A stretch of 21,385 nucleotides of DNA from a virus. The notes under the pieces were generated by a model. The model was not told the DNA's origin, did not search any database, and was given only the letters and a program-made list of their open reading frames with translations. Location of the stretch: IMG/VR virus record IMGVR_UViG_3300025669_000221, positions 1 to 21,385 of that record; one strand, given 5' to 3'. The position numbers and the translations under genes are program-made. Below are positions 16,251 through 21,385 of the stretch, piece by piece (positions within the stretch are counted from its first letter, which is position 1; each line of letters starts with the position of its first letter).

Positions 16251-16480
16251 TGGTTAGCATAGTTGTCCGCATGAAAAGTAGAACTGCTAGTTATAAAGTA
16301 GATAATATAGTTAAAGCTAGAGAACACGCACACCGAATAATAACTCAAGGGTTTAGGTGCCGAGAGAAGGTAGGTAGTGTATTCTTTAAAACAGTTAAAA
16401 AAATCGCGGTGTATTACCCTGTGCATCAGATATTAAAAGTCGAGTTTGCAGAGGAAGGTAATGATAAAAATGCCTTATAA
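16250..16480 (+). CDS. Small hypothetical protein
   Basis: A 76-aa basic protein joined to the nuclease gene by TAATG. The sequence alternates beta strands and one helix (IVKAREHAHRIITQGFRC; KIAVYYPVHQILKVEF), a compact alpha/beta fold of the type seen in small phage proteins. No cysteine pairs, membrane segment or known motif is seen. It is probably a real gene because of the coupled start and the tight packing with its neighbours; its function is unknown. Confidence 0.6.
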   Translation: MVSIVVRMKSRTASYKVDNIVKAREHAHRIITQGFRCREKVGSVFFKTVKKIAVYYPVHQILKVEFAEEGNDKNAL

Positions 16481-16514
16481 GCTTGCTGAGAGCAACGGAG
16501 AGGCGACTTTATGA
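16461..16514 (+). CDS. Putative 17-aa micro-ORF
   Basis: ATG 16461 follows GAGGAAGGT, and the frame ends in an ATGA overlap with the zinc-finger gene at 16511 (product MIKMPYKLAESNGEATL). It overlaps the end of the 76-aa gene by 20 nt. It may mainly serve to couple translation across the gap. Such a short frame can arise by chance. Confidence 0.3.
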   Translation: MIKMPYKLAESNGEATL

Positions 16515-16807
16515 GAAAGCTATACCTATGGTTACGTAAGTGTGTTACATGGCTTAAAACACGCTTATTACGCAAAGCTATTACGGAGAAGATTGTAGTT
16601 CCAGAGCCACGTAAACTATCTAATAAGAAGAAAGATCTATTTAAGCGACTGGCCAGATGGATTACGTCTTCTCCTAATTACTGTGTTGTTTGTAAAAAAC
16701 CCTTACACAGGGATAGCAGGCAGATAATGTATTACTGCAGTACGGTATGCAGGAGACGCGGTAGAGGTGGTAAGAAGAACAGAAAACTCTTAACAAGGGA
16801 GGCATAA
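16511..16807 (+). CDS. Basic zinc-finger protein
   Basis: A 98-aa, strongly basic protein. The N-terminal half is an amphipathic, Arg/Lys/Leu/Trp-rich helix region (MRKLYLWLRKCVTWLKTRLL). The C-terminal half has Cys58-x2-Cys61 and Cys76-x3-Cys80 separated by 14 residues, a probable zinc ribbon, followed by an Arg/Gly/Lys-rich tail (RRRGRGGKKNRK). This combination suggests nucleic-acid binding. GGAGAGG about 7 nt before the ATG is a fair ribosome binding site, and the stop shares TAATG with the next gene. The cysteine spacing resembles the C-terminal finger of HNH enzymes but no HNH core is present. Confidence 0.6.
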   Translation: MRKLYLWLRKCVTWLKTRLLRKAITEKIVVPEPRKLSNKKKDLFKRLARWITSSPNYCVVCKKPLHRDSRQIMYYCSTVCRRRGRGGKKNRKLLTREA

Positions 16808-17121
16808 TGGCAGACAGACCAGCAGCAAAGAAGGGAAGTAGGGATAGCAAAGGACACTTTGTCAAGAAGGAAGAGGTTAAATTTTCACCAGAAGTAAATG
16901 AACCACCAGGTATGGATACATCTGTTGATATGAGCAAGGAAGAGAAGGTGGAAGAGATGAAGAAGGATGTAGAAAAGACCTTTAAAGAAGTAGATGAAGT
17001 AGGAGAAGACATCAATACCGAGAAGCTTGATGCCATACTTGATGCTTGTAAGACTATGGTTAAAGAGTTCGGTCTCCTTAAAGAAGAGATGATGAGGAAA
17101 CGTAAGGCAGGCAACTTTTGA
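16807..17121 (+). CDS. Charged coiled-coil-like hypothetical protein
   Basis: A 104-aa highly charged protein. Residues 1-25 are basic (PAAKKGSRDSKGHFVKKEE); residues 40-75 are an acidic/basic helical stretch likely to form a coiled coil (SKEEKVEEMKKDVEKTFKEV); the last 30 residues are helical (ILDACKTMVKEFGLLKEEMM). It has no catalytic motif. It is joined by TAATG to the zinc-finger gene and by TTGA to the ATPase gene that follows, so it is probably made together with the ATPase. It may be a partner or loader for it, but this rests on position only. Confidence 0.6.
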   Translation: MADRPAAKKGSRDSKGHFVKKEEVKFSPEVNEPPGMDTSVDMSKEEKVEEMKKDVEKTFKEVDEVGEDINTEKLDAILDACKTMVKEFGLLKEEMMRKRKAGNF

Positions 17122-17855
17122 AAGACATCCACAAGATAGGCGATAAGATTGACAGGGGTATATCCATCATAGTATATGCAGACCCCGGTGCAGGTAAGAC
17201 TACATTAGCATCTACGTTACCTGCAGGTGAGACTCTTATCATCAATACGGAAGCAGGGTTAGGTCCATTGCTTGGAACAAATCACGTTGTATTTGACCTC
17301 CACGGAGAGAATGTAGACCAAGTAGAAGAATTATACAAGTATCTCCGTACTGAAAAACATCCGTTCAAGTATGTAGTTCTTGATAACATTAGTGAGCTTG
17401 AGCAGTGGGTGCTGCTATCCCTCACCCAACGCAGAGGGAAAGAGTTCACTGAAATCAAGGAATATGGGGACGCTGCTTTTAAGATGCGCGAGTATTTGCA
17501 TCTGTTCAGAGATTTGGTGTATAACGACATCTGTGTGATATTCAATGCTTGGGAATTCCTCTTAGACGTTAAACAAGAGAGTGGGATAATCATCACAAAG
17601 ACATTCCCTAAGTTAGCCAAGAGGTTAGCACCAGAAGCCTGTGGTATTGTTGATGTAGTAGCTCACCTGGAGGTACACGAGAAATCGAACAAACGTTGGC
17701 TTAAATTAGGATCATCCTCTCAGTACATTACTAAGAGCCAGTTTCAAGGGTTAGAAGACGCGGAGCCGGCTGACCTACCACCATTATTTGCTAAACTGTA
17801 TGCGTACGACTACAAAAAGGAGAGAGGTGTAAAAGATGGGGGAACTAAAGATTAA
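17118..17855 (+). CDS. Sak4/AAA_24-like P-loop ATPase (RecA-fold recombinase)
   Basis: A 245-aa ATPase. The Walker A motif is Ala21-Asp-Pro-Gly-Ala-Gly-Lys27-Thr28 in IIVYADPGAGKTTLAS; the first position is Ala rather than Gly, which the P-loop pattern allows. Walker B is YVVLDN (85-90), preceded by an acidic helix and followed by ISELEQW. These and the length fit the AAA_24/Sak4 group of phage single-strand annealing or recombination ATPases, which work together with an SSB. Here an SSB-like gene overlaps its end by 20 nt and a nuclease lies upstream. The start is TTG at 17118 on the stop of the previous gene (TTGA), with a weak AAGGCAGG site. Sak4 versus a more general AAA_24 ATPase cannot be settled by eye. 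Confidence 0.8.
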   Translation: MKDIHKIGDKIDRGISIIVYADPGAGKTTLASTLPAGETLIINTEAGLGPLLGTNHVVFDLHGENVDQVEELYKYLRTEKHPFKYVVLDNISELEQWVLLSLTQRRGKEFTEIKEYGDAAFKMREYLHLFRDLVYNDICVIFNAWEFLLDVKQESGIIITKTFPKLAKRLAPEACGIVDVVAHLEVHEKSNKRWLKLGSSSQYITKSQFQGLEDAEPADLPPLFAKLYAYDYKKERGVKDGGTKD

Positions 17856-18297
17856 CTTTGGTGAATCAGCAAACAGCAGTGGACCAAGAGAAGTATATCC
17901 AGAGGGTACCTATAAGGTAATCGTTAAAAATTATCAACAAGTAGTATCTAGTAAGGGCACTCCTCAAATCAGATGGTTCTCTGAAATTAAAGAACCTAAA
18001 GAATACGAAGGCAAGACGTTGGTAGACCATACACCATTGACGGAGTCAGCTCTATTCAGGGTAGCCAACCTTGTTAAAGGCTGTGGTATAAACATCATTG
18101 ACTTGCCAACTATGACTGTTATGGGTACTGCTTTCACTAGCCTTATGGACCAGTGTAAGGGTAGAAAAACGTATTGGAGAATATCAAGAGATACAACCTA
18201 CGATAACAACAAAGTACAAGAATGTATCGTAGATGAGGACCAAGAATTACTGGAGCCGGACATAAGTAAGAAGGACGATACTGAACCCCCATTTTAA
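17836..18297 (+). CDS. DUF669-like single-stranded DNA-binding protein
   Basis: A 153-aa protein whose gene overlaps the ATPase gene by 20 nt. The body has the DUF669-type pattern: an early Glu-Gly-Thr-Tyr-Lys-Val strand (residues 23-29), a Ser-Lys-Gly-Thr-Pro-Gln-Ile turn and strand (39-45), and a helix region LFRVANLVKGCGI. The tail is acidic and ends DDTEPPF, like the acidic Pro-Phe tip through which bacterial SSBs recruit partner proteins. DUF669 proteins in phage recombination operons act as SSB-like partners of Sak4-type or Erf-type recombinases. AGGAGAGGTG gives a good ribosome binding site inside the ATPase gene. Confidence 0.75.
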   Translation: MGELKINFGESANSSGPREVYPEGTYKVIVKNYQQVVSSKGTPQIRWFSEIKEPKEYEGKTLVDHTPLTESALFRVANLVKGCGINIIDLPTMTVMGTAFTSLMDQCKGRKTYWRISRDTTYDNNKVQECIVDEDQELLEPDISKKDDTEPPF

Positions 18298-18310
18298 AAG
18301 GAGGAATTAA

Positions 18311-18412
18311 ATGAAAAACTTCGTCATGTTCTTGATTTTAGCAGGATTTGTAGCATTTCTTATATTTGCAATAAACGGCTGTATAGGACCAGAGGTAGTA
18401 GTAGGACCATAG
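18311..18412 (+). CDS. Tiny putative lipoprotein (33 aa)
   Basis: ATG 18311 follows a strong AAAAGGAGG. The product is a Lys-containing start, a hydrophobic core (FVMFLILAGFVAFLIFA) and Ile-Asn-Gly-Cys24, close to the lipobox consensus although Asn at -2 is unusual. After cleavage only 10 residues would follow the Cys (IGPEVVVGP and nearby), a very small lipopeptide. The alternative is a single-span membrane peptide. Small phage lipoproteins are known as outer spanins (Rz1) and as superinfection-exclusion proteins (T5 Llp type). It lies in the early block, away from lysis genes, so exclusion is the more natural guess, but this is inference. Confidence 0.55.
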   Translation: MKNFVMFLILAGFVAFLIFAINGCIGPEVVVGP

Positions 18413-18418
18413 TTAGGT

Positions 18419-18490
18419 ATGGATAAACCATTAAAGTCTCTCTGGGGTCGCTCTATGGGCCTCAGAGGGCATCTTAAGGAGAGTATATGA
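18419..18490 (+). CDS. Putative 23-aa micro-ORF
   Basis: The frame MDKPLKSLWGRSMGLRGHLK followed by ESI ends in an ATGA overlap with the gene at 18487, and its tail carries that gene's AAGGAG site. Its own start has only a weak TAGGT upstream. The product is small and basic. It fills the gap between two genes and keeps the same junction style as its neighbours, so it may be real. Confidence 0.4.
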   Translation: MDKPLKSLWGRSMGLRGHLKESI

Positions 18491-18675
18491 AGTGTATTCA
18501 TGAAGGAGCAAGGGTTACTAAGTATTATGCGCCTCCTGCTAAACCAATTGTAAGTCATCACAACGAATGGTCATCATCTATAGAGAAAATATACTTAGGT
18601 GTAACTACCGAAGTTACAGAGTGCATTTGTGGATATAGGAATACAAACCAATACTTAGGTAAGGAGATTTTATGA
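18487..18675 (+). CDS. Small hypothetical protein
   Basis: A 62-aa protein with ribosome binding site AAGGAG and ATGA overlap at both ends. It has Cys3 near the N-terminus and a Glu-Cys-Ile-Cys-Gly pair near residue 49, so a small metal site is possible. No family is recognised. Confidence 0.5.
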   Translation: MKCIHEGARVTKYYAPPAKPIVSHHNEWSSSIEKIYLGVTTEVTECICGYRNTNQYLGKEIL

Positions 18676-18848
18676 TACAATACATCATAGTAGCAACTTC
18701 AAAGGGAGAGCTTCATAGAATACCCCAAGGTAAGTTTGATAACCTTCCAAAAGGTGCTGTGCTCACAATAGACCTTGATAAAGAAGACACGGTAATAGGT
18801 ATAGCAACTTTGTATTGTGAAGAACCTAAAATAAGGAGAATATCATGA
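18672..18848 (+). CDS. Small hypothetical protein
   Basis: A 58-aa protein read from ATG 18672, coupled to the previous gene by ATGA and preceded by AAGGAG. The first strands (MIQYIIVATSKGELHRI) and the charged, strand-rich remainder (VLTIDLDKEDTVIGIATLY) suggest a small beta-rich soluble fold. No motif points to a function. It ends in an ATGA overlap with the next gene. Confidence 0.6.
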   Translation: MIQYIIVATSKGELHRIPQGKFDNLPKGAVLTIDLDKEDTVIGIATLYCEEPKIRRIS

Positions 18849-19030
18849 CTGACGATGAGAAAGAAGAAATCCGGAATTTAATCGAAGCAGTAGGTGGTTC
18901 AACGCCAAAAACGAGATACAAAGAACTCAGTGCATGGTTAAAGATAGCAGTAATAGGTGGATGGATTTCGATAGGATACTACGCTGTAGCGTTTATAGTA
19001 GGCCTTATTGAGGGAGTGATGGCGTTATGA
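18845..19030 (+). CDS. Small membrane protein
   Basis: A 61-aa protein with ribosome binding site ATAAGGAGA. The N-terminal 27 residues are charged (MTDDEKEEIRNLIEAVGGS), followed by one transmembrane segment at about residues 31-58 (LKIAVIGGWISIGYYAVAFI). The predicted topology places the charged end in the cytoplasm. It ends as ATGA with the next gene. Function is unknown; small early membrane proteins in phages often modify host entry or defence. Confidence 0.55.
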   Translation: MTDDEKEEIRNLIEAVGGSTPKTRYKELSAWLKIAVIGGWISIGYYAVAFIVGLIEGVMAL

Positions 19031-19200
19031 ATGAGCTTGAAAAAGAGATGCGTAAATTAGAAGAACTCACCCAAATAGAAGCACTTATAAGCAATAGAAA
19101 TAAAGATAGAGTGTTGGTTATTAATGAGAAAAGCTTAAAAGGCTTTGTTAGGCGAGTTAAGGAATTGTATGCAGAAATAGCCCCACCAATATTAAATTAA
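19027..19200 (+). CDS. Small charged helical protein
   Basis: A 57-aa protein coupled by ATGA to the membrane protein upstream. The N-terminal 25 residues form a strong heptad-like helix (MNELEKEMRKLEELTQIEAL), then a short strand (VLVINEKSL) and another helix (FVRRVKELYAEI). No family is recognised. The even spacing and coupling support a real gene. Confidence 0.55.
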   Translation: MNELEKEMRKLEELTQIEALISNRNKDRVLVINEKSLKGFVRRVKELYAEIAPPILN

Positions 19201-19211
19201 AGGAGAATAAG

Positions 19212-19952
19212 ATGGGTAGACGGTTTACAGATTCAGCTAAATGGACTGATGATTGGTTCGGAGACTTAGACAAGAACTGTAAGCTGGCTTGGATATACCT
19301 ACTAGATACCTGTACAGCAGCAGGACGTTGGAAGAAAAGTCTTAAAAACCTTAACTTTCATTGTGATACTGAATACACAGAAGATAATATTAAGAACATC
19401 TTCAATGGTCGTCTGCTTGATTATGGAACCTTTTACTTTATACCCAAGTTCTTAGCTTACCAGTACCCCAAGGGGCTTAATTCAAGTAAGCCTGCCATAG
19501 TCTCTGTACGTGATGAGATAATGCTCTACAAATTAGACAGTATTGTGCGGGTATCATTAGGTAATAATTACTTAATGGTTAATGATTGTCTTAATGATTA
19601 CCTAATCATTAAAGACAAAGACAAAGATAAAGACTCTAGTATAACATCTATAACATCTAAAGCACTTATACAAGAGATAATAGATTATTGGAATAAAGGA
19701 GACTTACCTCAATGTGTAGCCTTATCAGATGCAAGGAAAGAGAAGTTTAAAGCTAGAGTTGTTAGCCAGCACTTTAGAGAGCATTGGAAGAAGGCTATAG
19801 ATAAGCTCAATGCAAGTAAGTTTGCTAAAGGGAGTAGTGAATCAGGTTGGAAGGCTTCAATAGATTGGTTTATTGGTAATGATAATAACTACCTTAAAGC
19901 GTTGGAGGGTAAATATGATGGGAAAAAACTTGGATACTTCGACACTCTTTGA
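19212..19952 (+). CDS. Replication initiator / replisome organiser-like protein
   Basis: A 246-aa protein with ribosome binding site AAAGGAGA. The N-terminus (FTDSAKWTDDWFGDLDKNCK, then LAWIYLLDTCTAAGRW) and the following helix-turn-helix-like part match the phage O/DnaD-type initiators that bind the origin. The C-terminal third (ALSDARKEKFKARV; FREHWKKAIDKLNASKF; GWKASIDWFIGNDNNYLKAL, then EG) is the DnaD-like or loader-contact tail, in which a helix with Trp-Lys-x-Ala-Ile is followed by Gly-Trp-Lys-x-Ser-x-Asp-Trp and Glu-Gly. A low-complexity linker (KDKDKDKDSSITSITSK) joins the halves, and its DNA carries iteron-like repeats (19572-19658). Confidence 0.75.
   Translation: MGRRFTDSAKWTDDWFGDLDKNCKLAWIYLLDTCTAAGRWKKSLKNLNFHCDTEYTEDNIKNIFNGRLLDYGTFYFIPKFLAYQYPKGLNSSKPAIVSVRDEIMLYKLDSIVRVSLGNNYLMVNDCLNDYLIIKDKDKDKDSSITSITSKALIQEIIDYWNKGDLPQCVALSDARKEKFKARVVSQHFREHWKKAIDKLNASKFAKGSSESGWKASIDWFIGNDNNYLKALEGKYDGKKLGYFDTL
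19572..19658 (+). other. Candidate origin of replication (iteron-like repeats)
   Basis: Inside the initiator gene: TTAATGGTT (19572-19580), TTAATGATT (19579-19587), then a perfect 10-bp inverted repeat TTAATGATTA-CC-TAATCATTAA (19591-19612), four AAAGAC-type hexamers (19611-19634) and two tandem ATAACATCT (19641-19658). Clustered AT-rich direct and inverted repeats within an initiator gene recall the lambda ori in gene O. The repeats also encode the Lys-Asp linker, so some repetition is due to coding. Confidence 0.4.
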
Positions 19953-20466
19953 TAATAAAGCAGAGATACAGACCGTTATAGACAGATTTAATAGAGAAAA
20001 TGTTATGGCGGACCTCGGTGCAGAGAGCCGGATAGGTGACCAATGCTTATCGCTTCTTCGTAATTGCAGTGTTGTCGAAGAAGTTGAGATCTGTTCCGCG
20101 GTGATTGCGTTGGGTTGCATTAATAAATATGCTTTTGAGGAGTTGCCTATCATCCCCTACGCTTTGCTTGAATTCCGTGAATGGTGTACAACAGATGATT
20201 GGTCAAAAATGAAGAAAGAGGATAAGCTGGATAAGCGTAGAATAATATTCTCACGTCCCGAGGTAGCAGACTATGTTAATAAGAAAAGCATAATACAAGC
20301 AAGTAATGTATCTAACTCCAAGGCTTTAGAGAAATTCATAGATGCGTTCTTAAGTTGGGGAGAGACAGAGAAAGCAAGGGAAGCGTGGCGGATATACAAC
20401 GGTTATCCTAATAATCTACAGATAGGGCAAGGAACTATATGGAAAAAGAGAAAGAACTTCCAGTAG
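19915..20466 (+). CDS. Hypothetical replication-block protein
   Basis: A 183-aa mostly helical protein. I chose ATG 19915 because GGAGG at 19904-19908 lies 6 nt before it (19918 is the alternative); the frame is open further upstream but without such a site. It overlaps the end of the initiator gene by 38 nt. The sequence has helical stretches (AEIQTVIDRFNRENVMADLG; EVEICSAVIALGCINKYAF; KALEKFIDAFLSWGETEKAR) and no Walker motif, so it is not a DnaC-like loader of the ATPase type. Its place directly after the initiator suggests a partner of it, for example a helicase-loading accessory protein, but I recognise no family. Confidence 0.6.
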   Translation: MMGKNLDTSTLFDNKAEIQTVIDRFNRENVMADLGAESRIGDQCLSLLRNCSVVEEVEICSAVIALGCINKYAFEELPIIPYALLEFREWCTTDDWSKMKKEDKLDKRRIIFSRPEVADYVNKKSIIQASNVSNSKALEKFIDAFLSWGETEKAREAWRIYNGYPNNLQIGQGTIWKKRKNFQ

Positions 20467-20729
20467 GGTTTTCGAATGAGATACGAGAAGAAGTGTTCAG
20501 TATGCAGAACGGTATATGCAAACATTGTCTTGATCCTATCCAAGATTTTCACCATTCCTTGCGTAATACTAAGGCTAACCGCAGGTTGTTCCATTTATTT
20601 ATTAATTCTCCTCTTAATTGCGTTGGTTTGTGCCGGGAGTGCCATACGAACAAATCTCATCTTTATAGGATCAAAAATAAAGAAGCTACTATATATGAGA
20701 ATTATTTAACATGTTTATTAAAATACTAA
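20439..20729 (+). CDS. HNH endonuclease / zinc-binding recombination protein
   Basis: A 96-aa protein overlapping the previous gene by 28 nt, with CAAGGA before its ATG. It has Cys27-x2-Cys30, His38-His39, Asn60 and Cys65-x2-Cys68-His69 (GICKHCLDPIQDFHH; SPLNCVGLCRECHTNKS). That is a compact HNH core framed by a CXXC zinc pair, as in small phage endonucleases. Unlike the minus-strand HNH gene, it is part of the operon and its overlap with the preceding gene argues against a recent insertion, so a role in packaging or recombination is also possible. The catalytic His and Asn are present. Confidence 0.75.
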   Translation: MEKEKELPVGFSNEIREEVFSMQNGICKHCLDPIQDFHHSLRNTKANRRLFHLFINSPLNCVGLCRECHTNKSHLYRIKNKEATIYENYLTCLLKY

Positions 20730-20776
20730 TCTTACTATTATTTACAATACAGAATCCATATAAGGAGATGATATGA
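20711..20776 (+). CDS. Putative 21-aa hydrophobic micro-protein
   Basis: The frame MFIKILILLLFTIQNPYKEM followed by I starts at ATG 20711, overlaps the end of the HNH gene by 19 nt and ends as ATGA with the gene at 20773. Its body is one hydrophobic segment; its tail (YKEMI) is encoded by the ribosome binding site of the next gene. The start has no clear ribosome binding site. Confidence 0.35.
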   Translation: MFIKILILLLFTIQNPYKEMI

Positions 20777-20777
20777 A
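20758..20777 (+). repeat. 20-bp translation-start repeat, copy 1
   Basis: The 20 bp ATATAAGGAGATGATATGAA include an SD (AAGGAG), an ATGA overlap and the start of the next gene. The same 20 bp occur at 20946-20965. Confidence 0.7.
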
Positions 20778-20964
20778 GAAAGACTTAAACAAAGAGAACT
20801 GTGAAAAATTTGCCAAGATGATACTTAAAGACCAACAAGAAGAAATTTATAAGAACAATAGAGCTATAGAACATGCTATGAAAAAACTTGGTATGGGTTG
20901 GAAAAGCAATAGACAAAGGCTGTGTTTTTATGAATATTTTAATGAATATAAGGAGATGATATGA
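20773..20964 (+). CDS. Small hypothetical protein
   Basis: A 63-aa basic helical protein (KKDLNKENCEKFAKMILKDQ, then QEEIYKNNRAIEHAMKKLG). It starts in the repeat at 20758-20777 and ends in the identical junction at 20946-20965, so its last residues (EYKEMI) come from the next gene's ribosome binding site. No family is recognised. Confidence 0.6.
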   Translation: MKKDLNKENCEKFAKMILKDQQEEIYKNNRAIEHAMKKLGMGWKSNRQRLCFYEYFNEYKEMI

Positions 20965-20965
20965 A
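20946..20965 (+). repeat. 20-bp translation-start repeat, copy 2
   Basis: An identical copy of the 20 bp at 20758-20777, again placing an SD, ATGATATGA and a start across a gene junction. Confidence 0.7.
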
Positions 20966-21236
20966 ACTACATAATGTAATAGGTGGGTTAGAGGAGAAGG
21001 AAGTAAAGGCATCTAAAAAGATAACACAAGAACACGCAGAAGCAACTGGACACAACCAACTCTGCAATAGAGAGGTAGAGGTTGATGAGAAAGAGATGTT
21101 AAGTACAGTAATTAATAGAAGAATAAAAGAAGAGAATGGATTTGTTGGAGATATAGGCTTGATAGAAAAAGAAATAAAAGCAATATCCAAAGCAATATCA
21201 CAAGGTAAGGTTTTGAAAATAACAAAGGAGGAATAA
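20961..21236 (+). CDS. Small charged hypothetical protein
   Basis: A 91-aa protein, Glu/Lys-rich and mostly helical, with no membrane segment. Residues 24-36 (EHAEATGHNQLCN) contain two His and one Cys but no full metal motif. It starts in an ATGA overlap and ends 1 nt before the next gene's ATG, with AAAGGAGG in its tail. Function is unknown. Confidence 0.6.
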   Translation: MKLHNVIGGLEEKEVKASKKITQEHAEATGHNQLCNREVEVDEKEMLSTVINRRIKEENGFVGDIGLIEKEIKAISKAISQGKVLKITKEE

Positions 21237-21237
21237 A

Positions 21238-21385
21238 ATGTGTAAATTCTTTAGTGGAGTATCAGACGGGAAAGGAAAGTTTATGTATTTTGACTCTAAA
21301 CTACGCAAAGAGTGTTTGAGTGGCAAGTTGAATTACAACCCCGATTCTCATACGTCAATAGCAGACTATTTTGGTTATAAAGGCA
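21238..21385 (+). CDS. Hypothetical phage protein, N-terminal part (3' truncated)
   Basis: ATG 21238 follows AAAGGAGGAATAA; 49 codons are visible before the window ends. The start (MCKFFSGVSDGKGKFMYFDS) and the Asn-Pro-Asp-Ser-His turn suggest a small soluble beta-rich protein of a kind often seen in phage early regions under the opening Met-Cys-Lys-Phe. I cannot name its family. Confidence 0.6.
   Translation, partial: MCKFFSGVSDGKGKFMYFDSKLRKECLSGKLNYNPDSHTSIADYFGYKG

Noticed and set aside
17149-17177. TTGACA followed after 17 bp by GTATAT in the ATPase gene
   Set aside because: Lies inside a coding region with a poor -10 box and no gap between genes; probably chance.
15421-17945. TTATCAACA, one mismatch from a DnaA box, in the nuclease and SSB-like genes
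   Set aside because: Two isolated copies more than 2 kb apart and in coding DNA do not make an origin.

Overview
The window is a stretch of a tailed-phage genome, moderately AT-rich, with genes packed edge to edge. All genes but one lie on the + strand. The head-tail adaptor of the SU10 type, the long beta-rich nozzle-like protein, the lack of any tube, sheath or tape-measure gene, and three consecutive internal (ejection) protein candidates all point to a short-tailed, podovirus-like phage. Strong Shine-Dalgarno sequences (AGGAGG) and two sigma-70-type promoters (TTGACA, 17 bp, TAnnnT) suggest a host with ordinary SD-led translation and a housekeeping sigma factor. I cannot name the host.

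Region 1 (1-5409) is the connector, tail and fibre block: the end of a jelly-roll-like structural protein, the adaptor (300-962), the nozzle-like protein (962-3199) and three small fibre-type genes (3210-3935, 3935-4234, 4711-5409). A minus-strand HNH homing endonuclease gene with its own promoter sits between the last two. It appears to have split an ancestral TAATG gene junction, because the last codons of the upstream gene (Arg-Thr-Asp-Leu-stop) occur on both sides with different synonymous codons.

Region 2 (5432-14774) is the ejection block: 284-aa and 397-aa proteins, then a 2424-aa giant that fills a third of the window. The giant has a zincin-type HEMVH metallopeptidase motif in mid-protein, hydrophobic glycine/alanine-rich segments near its N-terminus, and a C-terminal part resembling large polyvalent phage proteins. 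Two small overlapping genes follow (14771-14995, 14964-15194). The second is a membrane protein whose end carries a possible -1 frameshift site (slippery T TTT TTA, 8-nt spacer, predicted stem) that would add 35 residues.

Region 3 (15195-15356) is the block boundary: a weak AT-stem terminator, then a good promoter, then a 13-codon mini-ORF overlapping the next gene.

Region 4 (15357-21385) is the recombination and replication block: a Cas4/RecB-like PD-(D/E)XK nuclease with a four-cysteine Fe-S signature, a zinc-finger protein, a Sak4/AAA_24-type P-loop ATPase, a DUF669-like single-strand DNA-binding protein with an acidic tail ending in Phe, a string of tiny genes (including a 33-aa putative lipoprotein), a replication-initiator-like protein carrying iteron-like repeats inside its gene (a candidate origin), an HNH protein and several unknowns. 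The nuclease, ATPase and SSB-like protein form a plausible recombination set, and the initiator with its internal repeats would start replication. Many genes here overlap by ATGA, with the SD of the next gene written into the tail of the previous one.
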